Shown here in pieces: positions 1 through 5,773 of a stretch of 6,834 nucleotides of DNA. Made by a program: the position numbers and the translations under genes. The notes below the pieces were generated by a model. The model had not been told where the DNA came from, did not search any database, and was given only the letters and a program-made list of their open reading frames with translations. Source of the DNA: Candidatus Sericytochromatia bacterium (lineage in GTDB: Bacteria > Cyanobacteriota > Sericytochromatia > JACMPN01); contig JACMPN010000264.1 of NCBI GenBank assembly GCA_014377495.1, positions 1 to 6,834 on the forward strand. The letters run 5' to 3'. Numbering within the stretch: position 1 is the stretch's first letter; every line of letters starts with the position of its first letter.

Positions 1-1322
1 CCACGCAGTTGCCGACGGTCGGGGCCCTCACGACCGCCTCCAGTGCTGGTGCGGAGACTAGCGAGGGACAACGGTTCATCGCCACGGAACACACCCCCCC
101 GATGTCGGCTCCGTCTCAGGCTGCCGAAGTCACCTTCAGCCCGGCCCTGCCTCTGCAAATCGACACCACCCCAGCCCCGCCGGTCGGGACGAATCCCTGG
201 GCCGCGATGATGATGGCCGGTGCGCCGCCGTCTACCGGCCCTCGCCCCTCCAAGTCGTCAGCAAAACGGGGTGGCGGGATGCCGATGCTGGATCCCAAGG
301 CCTTTGCCGCCATGCCTGTCGACACGATTGATTTGCCGCGCGAGGCACACGGCGAGTCTGATCCCGCCATTTCGGTGGAAGCAGTCGAACAGATTACCCA
401 GTATAACGTCCATGCCCTGCAGCAGTCCCTGGCGGCGTTGCAGGCCCTGGAGACGCAGATGGATTTGTTGGCCCCGATCCCCGAAACAGCCCACTTTCCC
501 GGTGACGCCCCGACGGCGGACTCGCCGGAGATTCCGGTCCGGTCGATGGGCCCCTTGCCGGACATGCTGGTGGAGTCGGAGCGTCCCGAACACGGCTTCG
601 ACAGCGTGCCCGTCCCGGAACCGACCGAATGGGTCGATGCCCTGGCCACCGTGAAGCACAGTCCCGAACCGGTGCCGGCTGCATCCCTGCTGGAGGCCCA
701 ACCCACGGTCGTCAGCCTGACGACGGCGGATGACGTTACCGATTTCATCATGCCGGAGGGGTATGTGATACCGCGGCAGCTGAACGCAATCCTCGAACCC
801 ACCCCGGCATTCCCGTTCCCCGGCATGGTCCCCTATGGCGACGATACCGTGAGCCACGTCGGCACGGCCCCGATTCCGATCCTCAGTCCGCTCGCCGTCC
901 CGGCAGCGCCCGTCGTTGCAGCCGCACTGCCTGCCGTTGCGGCGATCCCGCCCCGGGATGTTTCCGGCGATCCCCCGTTTTACGTCCATGTTGCCGGCGG
1001 AGCCGTCGATCTGGCCACCGCCGAGGGGCTTGCCGCCTGTGAGCCGGAGCTCGTCGACTCGATGGCCGCTGCAGGCGCGGCGTTGCGGACCATTGTCGAG
1101 CAGCGGCGGGCGCAGCGGCGCCTGCACGACCTGACGGAACGCGTCAGCTCGGGCCCCCTGGCGATTGATGACGTGATCCGGATCGGCCGCGAGGTCGAGG
1201 ACGCCCGGGCGCAGTTGGCTGCCAGCCTTGTGGACCGGCGGGCCGTCAGCGAGGTCGTCGCCCGGCTCGAGCAGGACCGCGCCGTGATCGGACGACTGAT
1301 CGATATCCTCTGGCGGGCATGA
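1..1322 (+). CDS. Pro/Ala-rich hypothetical protein with helical C-terminus, 5' end outside window
   Basis: I do not recognise this protein. The frame is open through the left edge, so the true start is probably upstream. Candidate internal starts are TTG at 9 and ATG at 102, neither with a visible Shine-Dalgarno. Counted from the TTG (437 residues), residues 1-115 are rich in Pro, Ala, Ser and Thr and look disordered. Residues about 121-156 could form an amphipathic helix. Residues 160-330 are again Pro-rich with short hydrophobic patches. Residues about 338-437 are dense in Ala, Leu, Glu and Arg without Pro except near 383, consistent with three helices or a coiled coil, ending in a hydrophobic ILW tail. 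No signal peptide is visible in the part present. A long antisense frame overlaps it, but its Arg/Gly/His/Cys-rich composition looks like a GC-rich shadow. A scaffold or adaptor role would be a guess. Confidence 0.7.
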   Translation, partial: TQLPTVGALTTASSAGAETSEGQRFIATEHTPPMSAPSQAAEVTFSPALPLQIDTTPAPPVGTNPWAAMMMAGAPPSTGPRPSKSSAKRGGGMPMLDPKAFAAMPVDTIDLPREAHGESDPAISVEAVEQITQYNVHALQQSLAALQALETQMDLLAPIPETAHFPGDAPTADSPEIPVRSMGPLPDMLVESERPEHGFDSVPVPEPTEWVDALATVKHSPEPVPAASLLEAQPTVVSLTTADDVTDFIMPEGYVIPRQLNAILEPTPAFPFPGMVPYGDDTVSHVGTAPIPILSPLAVPAAPVVAAALPAVAAIPPRDVSGDPPFYVHVAGGAVDLATAEGLAACEPELVDSMAAAGAALRTIVEQRRAQRRLHDLTERVSSGPLAIDDVIRIGREVEDARAQLAASLVDRRAVSEVVARLEQDRAVIGRLIDILWRA

Positions 1323-1330
1323 CCGAGTCT

Positions 1331-1407
1331 GGTCCTGCCGGACGATGCAGGAACGGACCACCAAGCCGTACGCTCTGACCAGCAGCCAGCCCAGCCATCG
1401 ACTGGGC
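1331..1407 (+). other. Intergenic hairpins between the first two genes
   Basis: The 107-bp gap holds two small inverted repeats. TCCTGC at 1333-1338 pairs with GCAGGA at 1347-1352 (8-nt loop), with a competing outer pair GGTCC (1331-1335) and GGACC (1355-1359). GCCCAG at 1389-1394 pairs with CTGGGC at 1402-1407 (7-nt loop). Neither is followed by a T-tract, so they are weak candidates for a terminator or for leader structure ahead of the lipoprotein gene. Confidence 0.25.
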
Positions 1408-1429
1408 GGCGCTCCGCTGGAGGTGCACG

Positions 1430-2653
1430 GTGCTCGCTCGGGCCGTCCGTTACGGGATCCTGTTCGCCCTGCTGGGCGCCTGCGGTCCCGACGAAAATCA
1501 GGCGCAACCGCCTCTGCTCCAGGGCCTCGCCGTCGGTGAGCTCGGTGGGGGACGCTATCGCTTGGCCGCTTTGGCCGACGGTCGTGACTCAGGCGTCTTG
1601 CGTGTCCAGTGGCAGGTCACCCGTGGTGTCCTCGACACGCCTGAGGACCTGCAAACCGAACTGACCCTGCCGACCCAGGCAGGCGCCTACCCCGTGCGGG
1701 TTAGTGTCCAGGATGCCCAGGGCGGCTTGTCCCAGGCCCTGTTCGTCATCCTGCACGATCCGAACGGCCGTTCAGAATTGGCGCCGGCCACGCTGGCCGC
1801 CTTCAAGCGCAATGAATTGCGGTCGGCCCAGACCCAGGTGCTGTCACTACAACGGAGCAACCGCGGCCCCGTGCCCCCGCCCTTTGCCAACTCCGGCAAC
1901 AGTGGCGGCATGCGCCTCGCCGGTGTCGATATCGGCAACGACAGCACGACGATATCCCTGGATGCCCGCCTGCAGTACGCCGGCACGCCGGTGACGGCGG
2001 GCGAAGCCACGGCAACCTGGACGGCTTTGGGAGGCTCCTTTGACCAGGCCAGCGGGCTCAAGGCGCGTTGGCGCCCGGCTGCGGCTTTGGGGTTGGAGGC
2101 CGTTACCCTGACGGTGGCCGAACCAGGTGGCGGTCAGTCACAGGCCGTCGTCCGCCTGCTGATCGATCAGGGCGTCCCCCGGGACAACTGGCTGGATTTT
2201 GTCACGGTCAAAGACGGTCGCCTGTTCAGACAGACGTTTGTCGGGACGCCGTCGCTGCCACCGGTGACGGTGGCTCCGGCACCCGTCACGGCGATGTCGC
2301 CGGTCGGTCAGGCGACCGGGGCGACGACGACGGTGTCGCCGGGTCCGAGCGTCACGGCTGGGGCCAGTCCCGGTCCCAGCGCATTGCCAAGCGGCGGTAT
2401 CAGTCCCTCGCCGGGTGGCAGTGCAAGTCCGACGCCCAGCGGCAGCCCTTCGGCCGGGACGCCGAGCCCGTCAACGTCCCCGGGCAATTATGCGACACCG
2501 CCGCCGAGTGCCGCGCCAAACGGCCAGAAAACGCCGACACCGGGCTCGCCGACGCCCAACCCCAGCTACACGCCTTATGACCCGTTGGCGACACCGACGC
2601 CACAAAAGACGCCAAAGCCGGCAGCCACGTCATCGGCGAGTGCTGTGCCTTAG
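1430..2653 (+). CDS. Predicted lipoprotein with two Ig/PKD-like repeats and a Pro/Ser/Thr-rich tail
   Basis: A 407-residue predicted surface or periplasmic lipoprotein. It starts at GTG 1430, with GGAGG at 1419-1423 six bases ahead. The N-terminus is a classic type II signal: Arg4 and Arg7, a hydrophobic run, then lipobox L15-G-A-C18 with Gly at +2. In the Enterobacteria sorting rule that would favour the outer membrane; the rule may not hold here. Residues about 35-108 look like a PKD/Ig-type beta sandwich (a WQV strand near 61, then AGAYPVRVSVQDAQGG at 84-99). Residues about 172-246 look like a second, diverged copy (ATWTALGGSF near 195, a VTLTVAEPGGG strand near 225-235). From about 273 to the end it is almost only Pro, Ser, Thr, Gly and Ala with SP/TP steps, a likely disordered wall- or envelope-spanning stalk. 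Family and ligand are unknown. It may be cotranscribed with the Pro-rich gene upstream. Confidence 0.8.
   Translation: MLARAVRYGILFALLGACGPDENQAQPPLLQGLAVGELGGGRYRLAALADGRDSGVLRVQWQVTRGVLDTPEDLQTELTLPTQAGAYPVRVSVQDAQGGLSQALFVILHDPNGRSELAPATLAAFKRNELRSAQTQVLSLQRSNRGPVPPPFANSGNSGGMRLAGVDIGNDSTTISLDARLQYAGTPVTAGEATATWTALGGSFDQASGLKARWRPAAALGLEAVTLTVAEPGGGQSQAVVRLLIDQGVPRDNWLDFVTVKDGRLFRQTFVGTPSLPPVTVAPAPVTAMSPVGQATGATTTVSPGPSVTAGASPGPSALPSGGISPSPGGSASPTPSGSPSAGTPSPSTSPGNYATPPPSAAPNGQKTPTPGSPTPNPSYTPYDPLATPTPQKTPKPAATSSASAVP
2246..2650 (+). repeat. Low-complexity Pro/Ser/Thr-rich coding tract
   Basis: This stretch codes for the lipoprotein tail (residues about 273-406). Prolines occur every two to four residues in SP, TP and PSP steps, without a strict repeat unit at DNA level. 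Tails like this are usually unstructured linkers and change length easily between strains. Confidence 0.7.
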
Positions 2654-2657
2654 TTGC

Positions 2658-3011
2658 CTAGCGGGGTATCGTCATGCCGACGGCGCGGCTTTCCTCAAAA
2701 AAGGTCTGGTTGAGGAAGCGGTCCTTGACGTAGACCGTGATGTTGCCGGGCCCCTTGTCGGCGGCGACCTGCGAGACGACTTGGACACGGTACACGCCGG
2801 TTTCGAAAATCGCATCCGGGATGGGCCGACCCATCTGGTAGGCGGAACTGGCCGCCTGCATGTAACCGACGGCGATGCCTTCGGCTTTGGCCCGGAAACT
2901 AATCCAGGCAGCCCCAACGATGATCAGTACGACTGACAGAATGCCGGCGACGGTGATCCAGATGGCCCGGCGGAACTTGGGACGTGGGGAGGTTGCAAGG
3001 GTGGTACTCAT
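2658..3011 (-). CDS. Small single-pass membrane protein, hypothetical
   Basis: A 117-residue protein I do not recognise. The frame continues further upstream, but I chose ATG 3011 because AGGA (3023-3020) lies 8 bases ahead of it and the upstream part is Arg/Cys/Gly-rich and unlike a protein. A second in-frame ATG at 3020 sits right on that AGGA and is less likely. Residues 1-15 are polar and basic (RPKFRR), residues 17-37 form one strong transmembrane helix, and residues 40-117 form a small domain with beta-like stretches (GVYRVQVVSQV, GNITVYVKDRFL). Basic residues before the helix predict an inside N-terminus and an outside C-terminal domain. A possible promoter, TTGTCA (3048-3043) and TAGGAT (3024-3019) with an 18-bp spacer, would put the transcript start almost on the ATG and is therefore doubtful. 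The stop codon lies 4 bp from that of the convergent lipoprotein gene. Confidence 0.65.
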   Translation of the reverse strand: MSTTLATSPRPKFRRAIWITVAGILSVVLIIVGAAWISFRAKAEGIAVGYMQAASSAYQMGRPIPDAIFETGVYRVQVVSQVAADKGPGNITVYVKDRFLNQTFFEESRAVGMTIPR

Positions 3012-3071
3012 GCTGATCATCCTACGTGGGCACCGGGCAGTGTGACAAGTCGAAGGCCGGCTTCCTGCGCC

Positions 3072-3100
3072 TTGTTGGGCGGCGTTACGTTGCGTAATAT
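3072..3100 (+). promoter_or_regulatory. Housekeeping-type promoter of the spoVS-like gene
   Basis: TTGTTG at 3072-3077 and TAATAT at 3095-3100 are separated by exactly 17 bp, a good match to a sigma-70/sigma-A promoter and unusually AT-rich for this region. The expected transcript start is near 3107, giving a leader of about 88 nt before ATG 3195. The -10 box overlaps the inverted repeat listed next. Confidence 0.55.
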
Positions 3101-3110
3101 GCGGACGTAA
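3085..3110. promoter_or_regulatory. TTACG/CGTAA inverted repeats over the promoter, candidate operator
   Basis: TTACG (3085-3089) and CGTAA (3093-3097) form a perfect 13-bp palindrome with a TTG centre. A further ACGTAA (3105-3110) forms a perfect 6-bp inverted pair with TTACGT (3085-3090). The three half-sites cover the spacer, the -10 box and the predicted start site, a typical position for a repressor. The region is divergent, so one regulator could act on both flanking genes. The binding protein is unknown. Confidence 0.4.
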
Positions 3111-3118
3111 TGGCCGCA

Positions 3119-3131
3119 CCGGCGGCGCCGG
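3119..3131 (+). other. Short GC-rich palindrome in the spoVS-like leader
   Basis: CCGGC at 3119-3123 and GCCGG at 3127-3131 are perfect 5-bp arms around a 3-nt loop, just downstream of the predicted transcript start. It could fold in the leader mRNA, but short GC palindromes are common in GC-rich DNA. Confidence 0.2.
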
Positions 3132-3194
3132 ACCGGTGGGTCGGCGACATGCGAGACACGACCTTTGGACGGAGCACAGGAGAGGTAACTCAGG

Positions 3195-3584
3195 ATGGAC
3201 ATCAGAGTGACGGCCCAAACCACCCCCACGCCTGCGGAGGCGCATGCAGACCCCAACTATGCGGGTCCGAGCCATGCCGGCCCGAACCATGTCGGACCAA
3301 CCTTTGTCGGACCGGCCCTGCTCCAGGTGGCGAGCGCATCGAACCCGTCGAGCGTCGCCGGTGCGATCGCCGGCATGATGCGGGAGCGCGGTGTCGCGGA
3401 ACTGCAGGCGATCGGGGCGGGCGCCATCAATCAGACGGTCAAAGCCATCGCCATCGCCAGGGGCTATCTTGCTCCGGGCGGGATCGACCTCATCTGCGTG
3501 CCGGCCTTCGTGGACGTGAAAATCAACGGTGAAGACCGGACGGCGATCAAGTTCTTCGTGGAACCACGCCGCTACGGCAGCTGA
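3195..3584 (+). CDS. spoVS: SpoVS-family (Alba-like) protein with a pentapeptide-repeat N-terminus
   Basis: A 129-residue protein. Residues about 43-126 are a clear SpoVS domain: SNPSSVAGAIAG (49-60), RERGVAELQAIGAGAINQ (63-80), the VKAIAIARGYLAP run near 82-94, DLICVPAF (98-105) and a C-terminal RTAIKFFVEPR. SpoVS is known from Bacillus sporulation, but the family is widespread in non-sporulators and has an Alba-like fold suggesting nucleic-acid binding, so sporulation should not be assumed. The family is normally about 86 residues. Here an extra 42 residues precede it, including five tandem pentapeptides (residues 16-40) of pattern x-[HYF]-[AV]-[GD]-P plus one leading Ala in the first unit. 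ATG 3195 is supported by GAGG at 3182-3185 with 9 bases spacing and AGGAG at 3178-3182, and no start codon lies between the extension and the domain. The gene stands alone, between its own promoter and a strong hairpin. Confidence 0.93.
   Translation: MDIRVTAQTTPTPAEAHADPNYAGPSHAGPNHVGPTFVGPALLQVASASNPSSVAGAIAGMMRERGVAELQAIGAGAINQTVKAIAIARGYLAPGGIDLICVPAFVDVKINGEDRTAIKFFVEPRRYGS
3240..3314 (+). repeat. Five in-frame 15-bp tandem repeats
   Basis: Units begin at 3240, 3255, 3270, 3285 and 3300 and code for AHADP, NYAGP, SHAGP, NHVGP and TFVGP. The last four all end Gly-Pro; the first has Asp-Pro. Position 2 is always His, Tyr or Phe. The DNA units have diverged at third codon positions while the amino-acid pattern is kept, which suggests selection on the protein rather than recent slippage. 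Confidence 0.85.
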
Positions 3585-3599
3585 CCGCCCAGACAGCGA

Positions 3600-3631
3600 A
3601 ACGGGCGCCCACCAATCGGTGGGCGCCCGTT
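3600..3631. terminator. Strong hairpin after the spoVS-like gene, probable bidirectional terminator
   Basis: Arms 3600-3613 and 3618-3631 are perfectly complementary over 14 bp (AACGGGCGCCCACC with its complement) around a 4-nt AATC loop, 15 bases after the stop codon. The plus strand continues GTTCTGAACG and the minus strand CGTTTCGCTG, so T-tracts are short on both sides. Given the stem strength it is a likely terminator for the spoVS-like transcript. Confidence 0.7.
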
Positions 3632-3658
3632 CTGAACGATTGTGCCACTCACCCGAAA

Positions 3659-3714
3659 GGTTCGTCTGAAGGCCTCCTAGCGCTTGGGCAGGCCAGGACG
3701 CCTTCAGACGAACC
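3659..3714. terminator. Long-stem inverted repeat downstream of murI, probable terminator
   Basis: GGTTCGTCTGAAGGC at 3659-3673 is perfectly complementary to 3700-3714, 15 bp around a 26-nt loop. Inside, GGCCT (3671-3675) and AGGCC (3690-3694) give a competing inner stem. On the minus strand the stem lies 31 bases beyond the murI stop and is followed by TTTCG, so it probably ends the murI transcript. The loop is long for an intrinsic terminator. Confidence 0.55.
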
Positions 3715-3745
3715 CTTCTTCGCTGGGCTCTGCCAGCACGGCCTT

Positions 3746-4558
3746 TCAGGCAGTTGTTGCCAGTGGCAGCACCTCCAGTGTCGTCGGCCAGACCAGACCC
3801 ACGGACTCACCGAGGAACTGTTCGGCCAAACCCCGGAACTGCTGGGGCGATCCACTGGTAAAGAAACGGCGGCTGGGATCGGCCTGGGTGCTGAGCAAGC
3901 CGCAGGTCTCCAGGAAATTGGCGACGTCGTCGGCGACCTGCATCGCCGGATCGATCAACTGGACCCGTGGGCCGAGGGCCAACTGGATCAGGGGGCGCAG
4001 GTGCGGGTAATGCGTGCAGCCGAGGATCACTGCCTCAGGGGCGAACGCCAGCAGCGGGGCCACTGCCGCCGAGACGACGTCATAAGCATGGTCGCCTTCG
4101 ACCTCACCCTGTTCGACCATCGGCACGAAGGTCGGGCAGGCCAGCTCCATGACTTCGGTCCAGCGGTTGCCGGCCACCAGGGCGTCCCGATAGGCGTGGC
4201 TGCGGACGGTGGCTTCGGTGGCCAATATGGCCACCCGCTTGAAGGGCTCGGCCTGGCGGGCACCGACATTGACTGTGCCGTAGTGGGGCACGGGGGACTG
4301 GCTGCGCAACTGGGGCAGGGCCAGGGCGGATGAGGTGTTGCAGGCGGCCACGATAATCTTGGCGCCCTGGGCCACGCAAAAGTCGATGATCTCCCGGTTG
4401 AAGTCGATGATCTGCTCGGTCGGGCGACCCCCGTACGGCACGCGTGCGTTGTCCCCTACGTAAAGCAGGGCTTCGTTGGGCAGGCGCCGGCTCACGGCCT
4501 GAAGGACGCTGAGGCCCCCGACACCGGAGTCGTATAAAGCAATGGGTCGGTTCGACAC
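3746..4558 (-). CDS. murI: Glutamate racemase
   Basis: MurI interconverts L- and D-glutamate without cofactor, supplying D-Glu for peptidoglycan in the cytoplasm. Family motifs are complete. Counted from TTG 4564 they are DSGVGGLSV (12-20, catalytic Asp12), YVGDNARVPYG (35-45), ACNTSSA with catalytic Cys75, CPTFVPMVEQGE (143-154) and GCTHYPHLRPL with catalytic Cys183 and His185. The two cysteines are the expected acid/base pair. The segment YGTVNVGARQA (95-105) has Asn-Val where many homologues have xPG, a minor oddity. Length (270-272 residues) is normal. I prefer GTG 4558 (MSNRPIALYDSG) because AGGA (4569-4566) lies 7 bases ahead. TTG 4564, two codons earlier, has no well-spaced site. A much better AGGAGG at 4591-4586 faces an out-of-frame GTG (see findings). 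It follows rlmH on the same strand. Confidence 0.96.
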   Translation of the reverse strand: MSNRPIALYDSGVGGLSVLQAVSRRLPNEALLYVGDNARVPYGGRPTEQIIDFNREIIDFCVAQGAKIIVAACNTSSALALPQLRSQSPVPHYGTVNVGARQAEPFKRVAILATEATVRSHAYRDALVAGNRWTEVMELACPTFVPMVEQGEVEGDHAYDVVSAAVAPLLAFAPEAVILGCTHYPHLRPLIQLALGPRVQLIDPAMQVADDVANFLETCGLLSTQADPSRRFFTSGSPQQFRGLAEQFLGESVGLVWPTTLEVLPLATTA

Positions 4559-4585
4559 GGGCAAATCCTGTCTGTCGCACGATTA

Positions 4586-4612
4586 CCTCCTGTTAGCGTA
4601 GGCGCGCTAACA
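4586..4612 (-). promoter_or_regulatory. Inverted repeat abutting a strong Shine-Dalgarno upstream of murI
   Basis: TGTTAGCG (4591-4598) and CGCTAACA (4605-4612) are perfect 8-bp arms with a 6-nt loop. On the minus strand the repeat runs directly into AGGAGG (4591-4586), sharing one base with it. It could be an operator, or an mRNA hairpin affecting ribosome access. The AGGAGG is 21 bases from TTG 4564 and 27 from GTG 4558, too far to serve murI directly. Confidence 0.45.
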
Positions 4613-4661
4613 AGCGCCGACTAGTGCATCGGTCACAATCCGACGGTGTGATAGCGCGAAA

Positions 4662-5126
4662 TTACTTGTGGTAGGGATGTCCGGCCCGGATGCGGTGCGT
4701 CCGGTAGAGTTGTTCCAATAGCAACACGCGAGCCACCTGGTGGGGCAGAGTCAGGCGGCTGAGGCCCATGCGCCAGTCCGCTTCCGTTTCCAGGGCCGGG
4801 TCCAGTCCGCTGGCCCCCCCGATCCAAAAGACCAGTGCCGACTGGCCGTGCAGGGCCAGGTGCGCCAGCTTTCGGGCCAGGGCCGCCGACGTGACCCCCT
4901 CGCCCCGTTCCGTCAGGGCGATGCGATAGGCCTGGGCGGGGGTGGCCTTGCGGATGCGCTCGGCCTCGCGGGTGCGGGCGAGCGCTTCATCGCTGCCGAG
5001 CTTCTCGTCGGCCACCTCGATGATGGTGGTCGGTTCGTAGGGTTGCAGGCGCTCGAGGTAGTCCCTGGCTGCGGTCAGCCAATGGGATTCCTTGAGTTTG
5101 CCGACGCTGACGATGGTCAGGCTCAC
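4662..5126 (-). CDS. rlmH: 23S rRNA (pseudouridine1915-N3)-methyltransferase
   Basis: RlmH is a SPOUT-class, S-adenosylmethionine-dependent enzyme that methylates pseudouridine 1915 in helix 69 of 23S rRNA, acting on the assembled 70S ribosome as a homodimer. The 154-residue length equals the family norm. The N-terminus has the usual VSVGKLKE (6-13). The knot region contains VFWIGGASGLD (99-109), the methyl-donor loop. The C-terminus carries the family signature LTLPHQVARVLLLEQLYRTHRI (125-146) and ends GHPYHK. It starts at GTG 5126, 8 bp after the stop of the upstream gene. No clear Shine-Dalgarno fits in that gap, so translation is probably coupled to the upstream gene. Its order OB-like gene, rlmH, murI on one strand suggests a small operon, though the 97-103 bp before murI may hold a separate control site. 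Confidence 0.97.
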   Translation of the reverse strand: MSLTIVSVGKLKESHWLTAARDYLERLQPYEPTTIIEVADEKLGSDEALARTREAERIRKATPAQAYRIALTERGEGVTSAALARKLAHLALHGQSALVFWIGGASGLDPALETEADWRMGLSRLTLPHQVARVLLLEQLYRTHRIRAGHPYHK

Positions 5127-5134
5127 GGGTCAGG

Positions 5135-5773
5135 TCATACCCGGAACCGCGTCCAGCCACCCCGGGTATGGCCCTTGATCGGCAGGCGCAGGGCTTCGGC
5201 CACGGAGCGGGCGCTTTCGAGCAGGCGCTGCCAACGGCCCACCGGCCGGAAGACGACGAGTCGGGTGACGCGTTTGATCTCTACCCGGTGGACGTCCTGC
5301 GTATTGACGAAAAAGCGCCCTTCGGCCGTCAGCCGGTCACCGGGCTGCAGGTCATAGCGGTCGAATTCGTCCGAAGACAGGTACAGCCAGATTTCGGCGA
5401 ATCGGACGTGTTCCGTGACGGCGACCATCTCCAACTGCAGCATGTAGCCGTTCAGGATGGTCGGCACATACCGGTTCATCCGGGTCTCGATCGCCTTGAT
5501 TGTGCCGCTAAGGGTCACCTGGGTGCCGAAGAGCAGGTTCAGTGTGTAATCGTACTGGTCCAGTTCCTGTTCGAACTTGGCGTACTGATCGATGCTCAGC
5601 AACAAGCGGGGCGCCGCATCACTGCTGCATCCCCTGGGAAAGCAACCGCTCTGCGTGAGCACAGCAAAAGCGCTGACGGTGCCGTCGGCGGACGCGTGCG
5701 GACAGGGCCCGGAGCAGCGAAATACGTTCGTGCGGGCGTAAGGGTTGCGAATGAGCACGTAGTGCTGAAACAT
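5135..5773 (-). CDS. Hypothetical protein with an OB-fold-like domain, upstream partner of rlmH
   Basis: I do not recognise this 212-residue protein. Residues about 84-176 alternate like an OB-fold barrel: GTQVTLSGTIKAI (83-95), YMLQLEMVAV (110-119), AEIWLYLS (126-133), LQPGDRLTAEGRFFV (142-156) and HRVEIKRVTRLVVF (162-175). The GDRLTAEGRFFV strand pair is typical of OB domains, so nucleic-acid or RNP binding is a reasonable inference. A basic C-terminus (KGHTRGGWTRFRV) follows a short helix at 181-196. The start is uncertain: ATG 5773 has no Shine-Dalgarno, and an in-frame TAA lies 33 bases upstream. All four cysteines (20, 24, 44, 49) lie in the first 50 residues, whose composition differs from the rest. 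Either this is a small Cys-rich (metal-binding?) segment, or the real start is nearer residue 57-60. The rlmH GTG is 8 bp beyond the stop, so the pair is probably cotranslated. Confidence 0.65.
   Translation of the reverse strand: MFQHYVLIRNPYARTNVFRCSGPCPHASADGTVSAFAVLTQSGCFPRGCSSDAAPRLLLSIDQYAKFEQELDQYDYTLNLLFGTQVTLSGTIKAIETRMNRYVPTILNGYMLQLEMVAVTEHVRFAEIWLYLSSDEFDRYDLQPGDRLTAEGRFFVNTQDVHRVEIKRVTRLVVFRPVGRWQRLLESARSVAEALRLPIKGHTRGGWTRFRV

Noticed and set aside
258..1364. Long minus-strand open frame (368 codons) opposite the first gene
   Set aside because: Its composition is Arg/Gly/Asp/His/Cys-rich without domain pattern, typical of the antisense of GC-rich coding DNA. The plus-strand frame has coherent disordered and helical regions.
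2068..2580. Alternative plus-strand frames within the lipoprotein gene, with Gly/Arg/Gln-rich products
   Set aside because: They lack starts with ribosome sites and are out-of-frame reads of the repetitive tail.
3661..3670. TTCGTCTGAA resembles the core of Neisseriaceae DNA uptake sequences
   Set aside because: It occurs only as the two arms of one hairpin here, and nothing else (SpoVS, GC-rich coding, gene content) suggests Neisseriaceae. Coincidence within a terminator-like repeat is more likely.
4104..4580. 158-codon minus-strand frame starting at the GTG with an ideal AGGAGG
   Set aside because: It overlaps murI in another frame and its product is Arg/Pro-rich with no recognisable motif. 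MurI motifs are intact in the other frame, so it is a shadow; only its ribosome site is noteworthy.
4640..4690. Attachment site for a cassette element at the 3' end of rlmH, as for SCC elements in Staphylococcus
   Set aside because: The rlmH end is intact and followed at once by the murI leader. No recombinase gene, direct repeat or foreign insert is visible.
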